A model generated the notes under the pieces. That model searched no databases, was not told the DNA's origin, and was given only the letters and a program-made list of their open reading frames with translations. This document shows, one piece after another, positions 34,357-42,756 of a stretch of DNA of 64,000 nt (position 1 is the first letter of the stretch; every line of letters starts with the position of its first letter). Source of the stretch: Paenibacillus aceris (lineage in GTDB: Bacteria; Bacillota; Bacilli; Paenibacillales; NBRC-103111); NCBI RefSeq assembly GCF_017874035.1, contig NZ_JAGGKV010000027.1:29206-93205 (forward strand), read 5' to 3'. A program made the translations under genes and the position numbers.

Positions 34357-34491
34357 GAAAAGGTAAGAGGGATAAATGTCCCATTTTCATGAAATCTTGC
34401 AAAGGGCTTAAACGTATGCCGTGCCCTTCGAAATGGATAAACATACAATGGGAACGAAACTAAATGGCAATTGGCTCAGGAGGACGTGGAT

Positions 34492-35301
34492 ATGAAGAAG
34501 CGAGTGATACGAAAGAGCTTGAAGCCGAAAGCGAAACCTCGCCTTGCCTCCAAACCTTTATCCGAACATGAATCACCCAAAGTTTCGGTCGTCATACCGG
34601 CAATGAATGAAAGCAAGACGTTGGCCGCCGTCATTCGTCAGGCTCGATTGGTACATCCTTTTACAGAAGTAATCGTTGTCTGTAACGGCTCAACGGATGG
34701 GACAGAGAACATTGCCAGGAAGATGGGGGCAAGAGTGATATCCTTCAAGGAATCGTTAGGCCATGATGTAGGTCGAAGTATTGGTGCGATGCATGCAAGA
34801 GGGGACATCCTGCTGTTTACCGATGCCGATATTGTGATACAGGCGAGGGATTTGAAACCTTTCATCTATGCAGTTGAACGAGGCGTCGATGTGGCGCTGA
34901 ACAGTTACACAGGCAAAGTTCTTACGGACGAAGTACATCCTGTTGTATTAGCAAAGCATGCTTTGAATCTCGCTCTTTCCCGTCCTGATTTGCGTGGAGC
35001 ATCCATGACGACAATTCCTCACGCGTTAAGCAGAAGAGCGCTGGAACAAATAGAAGCTAAACATTTATCTGTACCTCCGCTAGCTCAAACGATAGCTATT
35101 CGCAAAGGGCTTGATCTTCATAAGGTGCATGAAGTGAATGTGGGTCGGATGAATCCGCGAAGAAGGAAAGCATTCAAGGTAGATCCGCTGCGGCATCTCA
35201 TTGTCGGAGACCACTTGGAAGCCATCGAATGGTTACTGCAGGATACGAACGAGCGTGGTCTCCAGACAGATTTATCCCGGGATCGATCCTTTGTGGGGTG
35301 A
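34492..35301 (+). CDS. GT2-like glycosyltransferase with basic N-terminus (pair member A)
   Basis: A 269-residue GT-A protein. A short basic tail (MKKRVIRKSLKPKAKPR) precedes the GT2 core VSVVIPAMNESKTLAAVI; VVCNGSTDGT is the nucleotide-binding Asp region and LLFTDADIVI the DxD. SLGHDVGRSIGA between them is shared with the next gene. Later SMTTIPHALSRRALEQI and LSVPPLAQTIAI are also shared. ATG 34492 follows AGGAGG; the TTG at 34471 would include the binding site in the protein. Donor unknown. Confidence 0.8.
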   Translation: MKKRVIRKSLKPKAKPRLASKPLSEHESPKVSVVIPAMNESKTLAAVIRQARLVHPFTEVIVVCNGSTDGTENIARKMGARVISFKESLGHDVGRSIGAMHARGDILLFTDADIVIQARDLKPFIYAVERGVDVALNSYTGKVLTDEVHPVVLAKHALNLALSRPDLRGASMTTIPHALSRRALEQIEAKHLSVPPLAQTIAIRKGLDLHKVHEVNVGRMNPRRRKAFKVDPLRHLIVGDHLEAIEWLLQDTNERGLQTDLSRDRSFVG

Positions 35302-35305
35302 TGTT

Positions 35306-36379
35306 ATGAAACGAAAAGCCATCGTACAACAATTACCTAAGAAGAGGCCGTTTAGAAGAAAGAGCATGTATACGAAAAGAAGAAGACGAATAACGCCATC
35401 GATGCCTTGGATACTCATGGCGCAGAAGGCAGGCCGCAGATATGCAGTGGATCATCCGCTTCCGGAAGAGGAGCAGCCTATCCGCTATATCAATTTTCTG
35501 TGGTATTACTTCTACTTGGGAGAAGGGCGCAGAATTCCGGATGCCTTATATGAAAGATGCTCGGAAGCTTATCTTGCAGGTTACTGCGCACAAGCGGGCA
35601 TCGATAAACCCGATGGGGTACTGGTTCCAACACTGAAGAGTCTCTCGGCAGTCGTCACAGTCTTTAATGAAGGATCTACGATTGCAAGCGTCCTTGAGCA
35701 GCTGCAGCGTCTTCCTATGAAGGAAATCATTATCGTTGTCAATGGATCAACGGATAATAGCTTCTCAATTTCCAGACAATGCCCGCTTGCGACGGTTGTT
35801 CATTATCCGGATTCCGTCGGTCATGACGTGGGACGGTCGATTGGGGCCAGATTAGTTACAGCAGACATGGTGCTGTTTATCGATGGGGATATCCCGGTTA
35901 AAGCGGTACAACTGGCTCCGTTTATTCGAGCTATTGACCGGGGGGCGGACGTAGCCCTTAACGATATGACTCCCTTCATCGGTCAGTTCGCATATCGCGA
36001 CAGCGTAACGATGATGAAACAGTTCTTGAACGCCATTCAAGGCAGACCGGATTTAAAAACGAATTCCATGACAGCCATTCCTCACATGCTCTCCCGAAAA
36101 GCGATTGAACAAATAGGGGCAGCCAATTTGGCAGTACCTCCTAAAGCCCAGTCACTGGCTATACAGCTTGAACTTAAGATATGTGCACCTGCCAGCATCG
36201 ATGTAATTTCTAGCAATAAGGTGACCAAATTGAATACGGGAGCATCCAATCCGGTCTCGAGTCTCATCCTTGGCGACCATTTGGAGGCCATGCATATGTT
36301 ACTCAGCAGCTACAGCAGTCGGCTTCAGTATAAGGATGCAATCCGGAAGCGTTCCGCACTTGGGGAGGGATTCCATTGA
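35306..36379 (+). CDS. GT2-like glycosyltransferase with basic tail and extra N-terminal domain (pair member B)
   Basis: A 357-residue paralogue of the preceding gene. Residues 1-32 are strongly basic (KKRPFRRKSMYTKRRRR), residues ~35-110 form an extra domain with INFLWYYFYLGEGRRIP, and the GT2 core starts near 118 (AVVTVFNEGSTIASVL). It shares VGHDVGRSIGA, the DxD segment LFIDGDI and SMTAIPHMLSRKAIEQI with member A. ATG 35306 is placed after GGGGTGA; the longer frame from 35201 overlaps the previous gene and has no site. Four bases separate the two genes. Confidence 0.8.
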   Translation: MKRKAIVQQLPKKRPFRRKSMYTKRRRRITPSMPWILMAQKAGRRYAVDHPLPEEEQPIRYINFLWYYFYLGEGRRIPDALYERCSEAYLAGYCAQAGIDKPDGVLVPTLKSLSAVVTVFNEGSTIASVLEQLQRLPMKEIIIVVNGSTDNSFSISRQCPLATVVHYPDSVGHDVGRSIGARLVTADMVLFIDGDIPVKAVQLAPFIRAIDRGADVALNDMTPFIGQFAYRDSVTMMKQFLNAIQGRPDLKTNSMTAIPHMLSRKAIEQIGAANLAVPPKAQSLAIQLELKICAPASIDVISSNKVTKLNTGASNPVSSLILGDHLEAMHMLLSSYSSRLQYKDAIRKRSALGEGFH

Positions 36380-37104
36380 ATGCAACCAGTATCATTATTC
36401 CAACTTTTAATGAAAAAGCATTGCTGATGGATTGCATCTATTCCATTCGACTTCACACGCAAACTCCGTATGAAATTATTGTTGTCGATAATGGATCTAC
36501 CGACGGTACTCTCGATTTTTTGATCCAGGAACGGGTCCCTTTCGTTTCATTTCATGACAACAAAGGATTTCCGGTAGCTTGCAATACGGGTATGAAATTG
36601 GCTAAGGGCAGCACCATTCTATTATTGAATAATGACGTGCTGTTGACGCCGAATTGGTTGGTAAATATGCTGGATTGCCTTTATCACAGCCCGGATGTCG
36701 GCATTGTGGGGCCGATGACCAACTATGCTAGCGGCAGGCAGAAAATTATAGAGCCTTATACAACGCTCGAAGAGATGACGGTTAACTATAATGAACAAAA
36801 AAAAGGAACCTATACCGAGGTGCAGCGTCTTATCGGTTTTTGCTTCTTATTTAAAAGAGAAGTGATGGATCGTATCGGTTTATTAGATGAACGATTCAGC
36901 CCCGGACATTTCGAGGATGACGATTATTGTTACCGGGCAAGGCATGCAGGATTCAAGCTGATGATGGCGGAGGATACTTTTATTTTCCATCATGGCAGCG
37001 CCAGCTTCGGCAAAAAGAGCAAGCAGCAGTTTAAGGCGATTGTGCAGCGCTCGCGAGATCTTTTTATTGAGAAATGGGGCGTGGATCCACATCAATTTAT
37101 ATAA
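36376..37104 (+). CDS. GT2 glycosyltransferase, rhamnosyltransferase-like
   Basis: A 242-residue GT-A protein. TSIIIPTFNEKALL starts the fold, VVDNGSTDGTLDFL carries the first Asp, ILLLNNDVLLTPNWL has the metal-binding NND, and HFEDDDYCYRARHAG is the downstream acidic motif. The C-terminal HHGSASFGKKSKQQF block recurs, altered, in the GT2 at 44929. The start is TTG overlapping the previous stop (TTGA), with GGAGGG upstream. Similarity to rhamnosyltransferases fits the dTDP-sugar genes that follow. Confidence 0.85.
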   Translation: MNATSIIIPTFNEKALLMDCIYSIRLHTQTPYEIIVVDNGSTDGTLDFLIQERVPFVSFHDNKGFPVACNTGMKLAKGSTILLLNNDVLLTPNWLVNMLDCLYHSPDVGIVGPMTNYASGRQKIIEPYTTLEEMTVNYNEQKKGTYTEVQRLIGFCFLFKREVMDRIGLLDERFSPGHFEDDDYCYRARHAGFKLMMAEDTFIFHHGSASFGKKSKQQFKAIVQRSRDLFIEKWGVDPHQFI

Positions 37105-37133
37105 GCAGTCTTAATGAAAGGGTGGGCGTTGCG

Positions 37134-37874
37134 ATGAAGGGAGTTATTCTTGCAGGTGGAACGGGAACTCGTCTCCGGCCATTGACCCAAATGATTAACA
37201 AACACCTGCTTCCCGTCGGCAAATATCCGATGATTTATTATGCAATAGAGAAATTGAGAGAAGCGGGAATCAGCGATATCCTGCTCGTAACGGGAAAGCA
37301 GTCAGCAGCTCTTTATATCGATTTTTTGGGCAGCGGCAAGAATTGGGGAGTCAAGATTACCTACAAAATCCAGGAGGAGGCCGGCGGGATTGCCGAGGCT
37401 CTGGAGCTTGCTGAAAGCATCGTGCACCCAGGTGAGAAGCTGATCGTCTTACTAGGCGATAATTTATTTGAATCTTCTTTGACTGCTTATGTAAAAGAGT
37501 TCGACATGCAGCCGGACGGTGCAAAAGTGTTTCTGAAAGCAGTCGATGATCCAAGGCGCTATGGAGTTCCGGTTATGGACGGCGAATTGATTAAACGAAT
37601 TGATGAGAAGCCTGAAAATCCGCAATCCTCCTATTGTGTAACAGGTATCTATATGTATGATTCTTCCGTGTTCGGTCTGATCAAAGGGATCGAGCCATCC
37701 GCACGCGGTGAGATGGAGATAACAGACGTAAACAATTTGTATGCGGCAAAAGGGAAACTGACCTATCACATATTAGACGGTTGGTGGATTGATGCCGGGA
37801 CGTTTCCTTCCTGGTATGAAGCAACCGAAAAGCTGCGAGAATACCCGAAAATAAACACAGGTGATGGGCAGTGA
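37134..37874 (+). CDS. rmlA: Glucose-1-phosphate thymidylyltransferase (short SpsI type)
   Basis: A 246-residue nucleotidyltransferase making dTDP-glucose. LAGGTGTRLRPLTQ and the following Lys (INKHLLPVGKYPM) are the signature, with LLGDNLFE, EKPENPQS and GWWIDAGTFPSW downstream. It is shorter than typical ~290-residue RmlA and matches the length of Bacillus SpsI, a spore-coat polysaccharide enzyme. The ATG at 37134 follows AAAGGGTGGG; the longer frame overlaps the previous gene. Its stop overlaps the next gene's GTG start. Confidence 0.9.
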   Translation: MKGVILAGGTGTRLRPLTQMINKHLLPVGKYPMIYYAIEKLREAGISDILLVTGKQSAALYIDFLGSGKNWGVKITYKIQEEAGGIAEALELAESIVHPGEKLIVLLGDNLFESSLTAYVKEFDMQPDGAKVFLKAVDDPRRYGVPVMDGELIKRIDEKPENPQSSYCVTGIYMYDSSVFGLIKGIEPSARGEMEITDVNNLYAAKGKLTYHILDGWWIDAGTFPSWYEATEKLREYPKINTGDGQ

Positions 37875-39088
37875 CAGTGAAGGCGTATGATTATGTCATT
37901 ATCGGAGCCGGCGTTATCGGACTCACCATAGCGCGTGAGCTTAAGCTGAGAGAGCCTGGGGCTACCGTATGCATTCTGGAAAAAGAAGAGGATGTCGCAG
38001 CGCATGCGAGTGGCCGTAACAGCGGTGTGCTGCATGCCGGTTTCTATTATACGGCAAACAGTCTAAAAGCCAAGTTTACCAAAGAAGGTAATCAGGCGAT
38101 GAGGGCTTACTGTAAGAAGAATGGGCTTAGCCTAAATGAATGCGGAAAACTGGTTGTTGCGAAGGATGAGTCCGAGCTAGCCGGACTCGAAGAGCTGAAG
38201 CGGAGAGCCGACATCAATGGGGTTGAACTGAAGTGGATCGATGAGGCGGATGTTCATGTCATTGATCCTAATGCCAAGACGCATCGTAAAGCGCTCTTTT
38301 CTCCTACAACGGCATCGGTGGATCCCCTCGAGGTCTGCCAGATGCTCAAGTATGACAATATGGCTCGCGGTGTATCGTTTTATTTTCAGACCCAATATAA
38401 GAAGCATAAAGGGGATCTTGTTTTTACAAGCAAGAATACCTTTAAATTTAAATATTTAATCAATGCGGCCGGTCTCTATGCAGATAGCATTGCCCATGAT
38501 TTTGGATTTGGATTGAACTATACCATCATTCCGTTTAAGGGCATTTACTTGAAATATACGAAAAATAAAACGGATGTGCGAACGAATATTTATCCGGTTC
38601 CCAATTTGGGCAACCCTTTTCTTGGCGTGCACTATACCAAAACTGTAGACGGCAGCATTAAGATTGGCCCTACTGCGATTCCAGCTTTCTGGCGCGAAAA
38701 CTATTCGGGCTTCCGGGGGTTCCGCTGGAAGGAATTTTTGCAAATCGTAGGCTATGAGGCTAAATTGTTTCTCACGAATTCCTTTCATTTCAGACGATTG
38801 GTATTCGAGGAAATGCGAAAATATATAAGATCCTATTTCATCGGTTTAGGTATGAGTATGGTTTGGAATATCGACCCGGACGGCTTCGGACACTACTTGC
38901 GTCCAGGGATTCGTGCGCAGCTGTTAAACAAAGAAACGTTGGAACTAGTGCAAGACTTCGTTATAGAAGGCGATCATCATTCCATGCATGTGCTTAACGC
39001 TGTGTCTCCGGCTTTCACATGTTCCATGCCGTTTGCTGCTTATGTGGTCGATCAAATCACACATTTACGAGGAGGCTCACAGGCATGA
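37871..39088 (+). CDS. lhgO: FAD-dependent L-2-hydroxyglutarate oxidase family protein
   Basis: A 405-residue flavoprotein of the LhgO/YgaF family. VIIGAGVIGLTIARELK binds FAD; ASGRNSGVLHAGFYY and NAAGLYADSIA are family signatures. Known members oxidise L-2-hydroxyglutarate to 2-oxoglutarate. It sits between rmlA and rmlC with overlapping stop/start codons on both sides (GTGA, ATGA), so it is a true part of this sugar operon. A role in oxidising a sugar or hydroxyacid substituent is plausible but inferred. Confidence 0.82.
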   Translation: MTVKAYDYVIIGAGVIGLTIARELKLREPGATVCILEKEEDVAAHASGRNSGVLHAGFYYTANSLKAKFTKEGNQAMRAYCKKNGLSLNECGKLVVAKDESELAGLEELKRRADINGVELKWIDEADVHVIDPNAKTHRKALFSPTTASVDPLEVCQMLKYDNMARGVSFYFQTQYKKHKGDLVFTSKNTFKFKYLINAAGLYADSIAHDFGFGLNYTIIPFKGIYLKYTKNKTDVRTNIYPVPNLGNPFLGVHYTKTVDGSIKIGPTAIPAFWRENYSGFRGFRWKEFLQIVGYEAKLFLTNSFHFRRLVFEEMRKYIRSYFIGLGMSMVWNIDPDGFGHYLRPGIRAQLLNKETLELVQDFVIEGDHHSMHVLNAVSPAFTCSMPFAAYVVDQITHLRGGSQA

Positions 39089-39633
39089 AAGTGGTTTCGA
39101 CGAAACTGCCCGGGGTGCTGCTGTTAGAACCGAAAGCGCATGGCGATCATCGTGGCTTCTTCATGGAAAGCTACAATCGAGAGCAGCTGGCGCAGCTGGG
39201 TATTCACTGCGAGTTCGTTCAAGATAATCACTCCTTATCCGTAGAGGCGGGTATACTGCGTGGCCTTCACTATCAGTTGGCGCCAAAAGCGCAGACGAAG
39301 CTAGTTCGAGTCTTATCTGGCGCTGTCTATGACGTCGTTGTAGACATTCGAAAGAGCTCGCCAACGTATGGCGAGTGGATTGGCGTCATCTTGAGTGCTG
39401 AGAACAAGCGTCAAATTTTGGTGCCTCAGGGTTTTGCGCACGGTGTATGCACACTCGTTCCTCATACACAACTCATGTACAAAGTCGATCAATACTACTC
39501 CCCGGAACATGATCGGGGCATTCAGTGGAACGATCCGCAGCTTGCTATTGATTGGCCGATGTCGGATCCCATTCTGTCAGCTAAGGATCGTCAACATCCG
39601 CCCCTTCAGCAAGCGGACAATAACTTTAATTAA
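39085..39633 (+). CDS. rmlC: dTDP-4-dehydrorhamnose 3,5-epimerase
   Basis: A 182-residue cupin epimerase. GDHRGFFMESYN, the catalytic-His segment RGLHYQ, GAVYDVVVDIRKSSPTYG and PQGFAHGVCTL match RmlC, which epimerises dTDP-4-keto-6-deoxyglucose at C3 and C5. The ATG at 39085 follows GAGGAGG and overlaps the lhgO stop; the longer frame from 39019 lies within lhgO. It acts in the cytoplasm after RmlB, which is not encoded in this window. Confidence 0.92.
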   Translation: MKVVSTKLPGVLLLEPKAHGDHRGFFMESYNREQLAQLGIHCEFVQDNHSLSVEAGILRGLHYQLAPKAQTKLVRVLSGAVYDVVVDIRKSSPTYGEWIGVILSAENKRQILVPQGFAHGVCTLVPHTQLMYKVDQYYSPEHDRGIQWNDPQLAIDWPMSDPILSAKDRQHPPLQQADNNFN

Positions 39634-39653
39634 ATACGCTAAGGAGGAACATT

Positions 39654-40694
39654 ATGAAGACAATCTTGGTAACGGGAGCCGGGGGATATATCGGAAGTGT
39701 ACTGGTCCCCAAGCTGCTGGATAAAGGCTACAAAGTAAAAGCGGTAGACCGTTTCTTCTTTGGCATCGATAAGCTCCCGGATCATCCGAATCTTGTTCTC
39801 ATCAAAGAAGATTCCCGTCGTCTAAAGGAAGAGGTCTTCGCCGATGTAGAGGCGGTCATCGATTTGGTGGCCATCTCCAATGACCCCAGCGGAGAGCTGT
39901 TTCAGGAAGCGACTTATCAAATTAATCATATCTCCCGTGTCAGCACGGCACATAAAGCCAAGAAACTGGGAGTAAAACGTTACATTCTTCCTTCCTCTTG
40001 CAGCCTATACGGCTTTCAGCCGCCAGAGGTTATCGTCAATGAAACATCCCCCACCAATCCGCTTACAACCTATGCCAAAGCAAACGAAATGGCGGAGCAT
40101 GGCGTCCTTCCGTTAGCAGATGATTCCTTTACGGTTGTTGTCATTCGGCAGGCTACCGTATATGGTCATTCCCCCCGTATCCGCTTCGATCTGGCCATTA
40201 ACGGCATGGCGCTTGGCGCGTGGCAAAACGGCAGCATTCCATTAATGAGAGACGGTTCTCAATGGAGACCTTTCGTCCATGTCCAAGATACGACAGACGT
40301 CATGTGCCTGCTGCTCGAAGCCGCCCCAGATGTTATTAACGGACAAATCTATAACGTTGGCTCTGATCGTAATAACTACCAGCTTGGTCAATTGGCTGAA
40401 GAGGTTGCTAGCAGCATCCCCAAGCAAGTCAGTATTGACTGGTACGGCGCACCCGACCACCGTTCTTATCGTGTCAGCTTTGACAAAATTGAAAAGGATT
40501 TGCAATGGACAGGAAAGTGGACGGCTGCCCAAGGAGCGCTTGAAATTTACAATGCGCTGGAAGCGGGCGAAGTGACGGATATGGCTCAAACGATTACATT
40601 AAATTGGTACAGCGAGCTGATGAAGTGGCATCGGATTATTGAAGATGTCAAATTGTATGGAGGCATCATGGAGCTCAAGGGATGGAATGAGTGA
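39654..40694 (+). CDS. NAD-dependent epimerase/dehydratase with altered active site
   Basis: A 346-residue extended SDR. GAGGYIGSV (residues 8-16) binds NAD and PSSCSLYG supplies the Ser region, but the Tyr motif reads TYAKANE: Tyr140 is followed at +4 by Asn144, not the usual Lys. A Lys is present at +2. It occupies the position where rmlB often sits but lacks the RmlB signatures. It may catalyse a different step on the dTDP-sugar, or be less active; the reaction cannot be assigned. Good ribosome binding site AAGGAGG upstream; its stop overlaps the next start. Confidence 0.8.
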   Translation: MKTILVTGAGGYIGSVLVPKLLDKGYKVKAVDRFFFGIDKLPDHPNLVLIKEDSRRLKEEVFADVEAVIDLVAISNDPSGELFQEATYQINHISRVSTAHKAKKLGVKRYILPSSCSLYGFQPPEVIVNETSPTNPLTTYAKANEMAEHGVLPLADDSFTVVVIRQATVYGHSPRIRFDLAINGMALGAWQNGSIPLMRDGSQWRPFVHVQDTTDVMCLLLEAAPDVINGQIYNVGSDRNNYQLGQLAEEVASSIPKQVSIDWYGAPDHRSYRVSFDKIEKDLQWTGKWTAAQGALEIYNALEAGEVTDMAQTITLNWYSELMKWHRIIEDVKLYGGIMELKGWNE

Positions 40695-41578
40695 TGCGAA
40701 GAATCGCGCTGCTAGGCGCTAATGGTCAGTTAGGTTCAGATATCCGCAGTCAATTCGCAGGAAATAATCACTATGAGATTATCGCCGTTACACGCGATCA
40801 ATTGAATGTGGAGGATACGGAATCAATTATTCCTTTCTTGGAGAAGTTAGGTCCGTTTCACATACTAATCAATTGCACGGCCTTTCACAATACGGAACAA
40901 TGCGAAACAGAGCCGTTAAAAGCACTGATGGTTAATGCTGTTGCGGTATTGCGGATGGCCACCTTTTGCAAGCAGTACGGCATCACCCTGATTCATTTCA
41001 GCACAGATTATGTATTTGACGGGGTCAAAGGTACGCCTTATACCGAAGAGGACGAACCTCATCCGCTTAATGTGTACGGGAATTCCAAAGCATCAGGCGA
41101 GAAAGTTATCGCGGACTATCTGGATCACTATTTTATATTTCGTGTTTCCTCCTTATATGGAATTGCAGGATCTAGCGGTAAAGGAGGAAATTTCATTGAA
41201 ACCATGCTTCGTCTTGTTAAGCAGGGGAAACCGGTTTCTGTTGTTAACGATGTTGTCATGTCACCCACCCATACGTTAGATGTGGCTAGAGCTATTAAAT
41301 TCTTTATCGATGAAAATGTGTCAGAATACGGCATTTATCATTGCTCAGGAGAGGGTGCGTGCAGTTGGTATGAGCTGGCTACCCAGGCATTTTCCTTATG
41401 CGAGCTAACGTACGAAGCGACGCCTGTGCCATCCAGCCAATATCCGTCCGTGTGTCAAAGACCTGCCTACAGTGTTCTGGATAATGGAAAGATGAACCGC
41501 ATTTATCCAATGCCAGAGTGGAAAAGTTCATTGCGAGAATACCTTCAACTTAAGGGATACACAGGAGATCAGGGGTGA
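40691..41578 (+). CDS. rmlD: dTDP-4-dehydrorhamnose reductase
   Basis: A 295-residue SDR of the RmlD group, reducing dTDP-4-keto-L-rhamnose to dTDP-L-rhamnose with NAD(P)H. LLGANGQLGSDI binds the cofactor, HFSTDYVFDG and YGNSKASGEKVI (Tyr-x3-Lys intact) are the family signature. It is coupled to the previous gene (GTGA overlap; ATG at 40694 is an alternative). Its presence with rmlA and rmlC points to a dTDP-6-deoxyhexose, even though rmlB is missing here. Confidence 0.88.
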   Translation: MMRRIALLGANGQLGSDIRSQFAGNNHYEIIAVTRDQLNVEDTESIIPFLEKLGPFHILINCTAFHNTEQCETEPLKALMVNAVAVLRMATFCKQYGITLIHFSTDYVFDGVKGTPYTEEDEPHPLNVYGNSKASGEKVIADYLDHYFIFRVSSLYGIAGSSGKGGNFIETMLRLVKQGKPVSVVNDVVMSPTHTLDVARAIKFFIDENVSEYGIYHCSGEGACSWYELATQAFSLCELTYEATPVPSSQYPSVCQRPAYSVLDNGKMNRIYPMPEWKSSLREYLQLKGYTGDQG

Positions 41579-41584
41579 TCAAGG

Positions 41585-42751
41585 ATGAAGGCCATAAGAG
41601 AACGAAAGAAGCTGCGGCCCAGCACGGCCCGGCCGACTCCGATGAATCAGGACTGGGAAGCCGGCCGACGAGTTGGGTACTCGAAGGGATGGTCGTATGG
41701 GTATCATATGGGACGCTGTCAAAGAGTCGTCCGGGATATACCGCAAGAGAGCGGTATTCTGTGGGATCTGAAGATCATGTACGTGAGGGCCGATGGAGCT
41801 CCTTATGTTTCTCTAGATGGAGGCATTGCGGATGGCCTGCGGAAGCTGGTACGCGAGGTTATCGTGGTAAATCCTGAAGACAATTTTGTTAGAATTGCCG
41901 AGGAAACCCGACCAGATTTCGTTCTAATGCTATTTACGCTTGCGCCCTCATTCCCGGTCGATAAAGTGCAGGAACTCCGTTCTTTGGGCATCCGCACGGC
42001 AATATGGCTGTCCGATGACCCTTATCATACGGATCACACGATAAAGATTGTACCCAATTATGATTTCATATTTACTCTGGAGAGCAGTTGTGTAGATTTG
42101 TATAAGTCACTAGGCTGCAATCATGTTTACTATCTTCCGTTCGGCATTAATCCTGATAGCACCATGATTGAGCACGTGCCTACTTCATATCGCAAAGATA
42201 TTTGTTTTATAGGCACCGCGTTCTGGAATCGGGTACACTTTATCGATGAAATTGCAGATTATCTCAAAGATAAAGATATCATGATTAATGGATTTTGGTG
42301 GGATCGCCTTCGATCCTATGATAAACTGGCATCCAAAATTCAAGGCTACTGGTTAGATCCTAAAGAAACCGCCAAGCATTATCATGCCTCGAAAATCGTG
42401 ATAAATCTGCATCGATCCATCGATGATGAGTCTCATAACAGCAACAGTAGACGCATTCCTGCTTATTCACCTAATCCTCGAGTTATTGACATTGCAGCTT
42501 GCGGCACGCTTCAGCTAACGGATGTACGCCAAGAATTATCAAGTTTATATACGCCTGGTGAAGAATTGGATACATTTAGCTCCCCGCAGGAGCTGGTAGC
42601 GAAGATCGAATATTACTTGAATCATGAAGAGGAGCGGCAGCGTATCGCCTTAAAGGGCTTATCTCGTACACTTCAAGAACATACCTACCGGGGCCGCTTA
42701 CATCAAATGTTAACGATTATGAATGGCGAATCCGCTATTTCGAAGAGGTGA
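41585..42751 (+). CDS. cgeB: CgeB-like glycosyltransferase with aromatic-x-x-G segment (copy 1)
   Basis: A 388-residue protein like CgeB, a Bacillus spore-crust glycosylation protein with a GT-B glycosyltransferase fold. A basic start (KAIRERKKLRPSTARP) is followed at residues 24-43 by five tetrads: WEAG, RRVG, YSKG, WSYG, YHMG. The DUF3880-like N-domain runs from about 60, with IWLSDDPYHTDHT, and the C-domain has FWNRVHF, INLHRS and a DIAACGTLQLTD segment. GGGGTGATCAAGG precedes the ATG. Cytoplasmic; donor unknown. Its pair follows directly. Confidence 0.82.
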   Translation: MKAIRERKKLRPSTARPTPMNQDWEAGRRVGYSKGWSYGYHMGRCQRVVRDIPQESGILWDLKIMYVRADGAPYVSLDGGIADGLRKLVREVIVVNPEDNFVRIAEETRPDFVLMLFTLAPSFPVDKVQELRSLGIRTAIWLSDDPYHTDHTIKIVPNYDFIFTLESSCVDLYKSLGCNHVYYLPFGINPDSTMIEHVPTSYRKDICFIGTAFWNRVHFIDEIADYLKDKDIMINGFWWDRLRSYDKLASKIQGYWLDPKETAKHYHASKIVINLHRSIDDESHNSNSRRIPAYSPNPRVIDIAACGTLQLTDVRQELSSLYTPGEELDTFSSPQELVAKIEYYLNHEEERQRIALKGLSRTLQEHTYRGRLHQMLTIMNGESAISKR

Positions 42752-42756
42752 GTACA

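Noticed and set aside
41575..41877. 100-codon plus-strand frame at the start of the first CgeB-like gene
   Set aside because: It is an alternative frame of a gene with clear family motifs and a better ribosome binding site.
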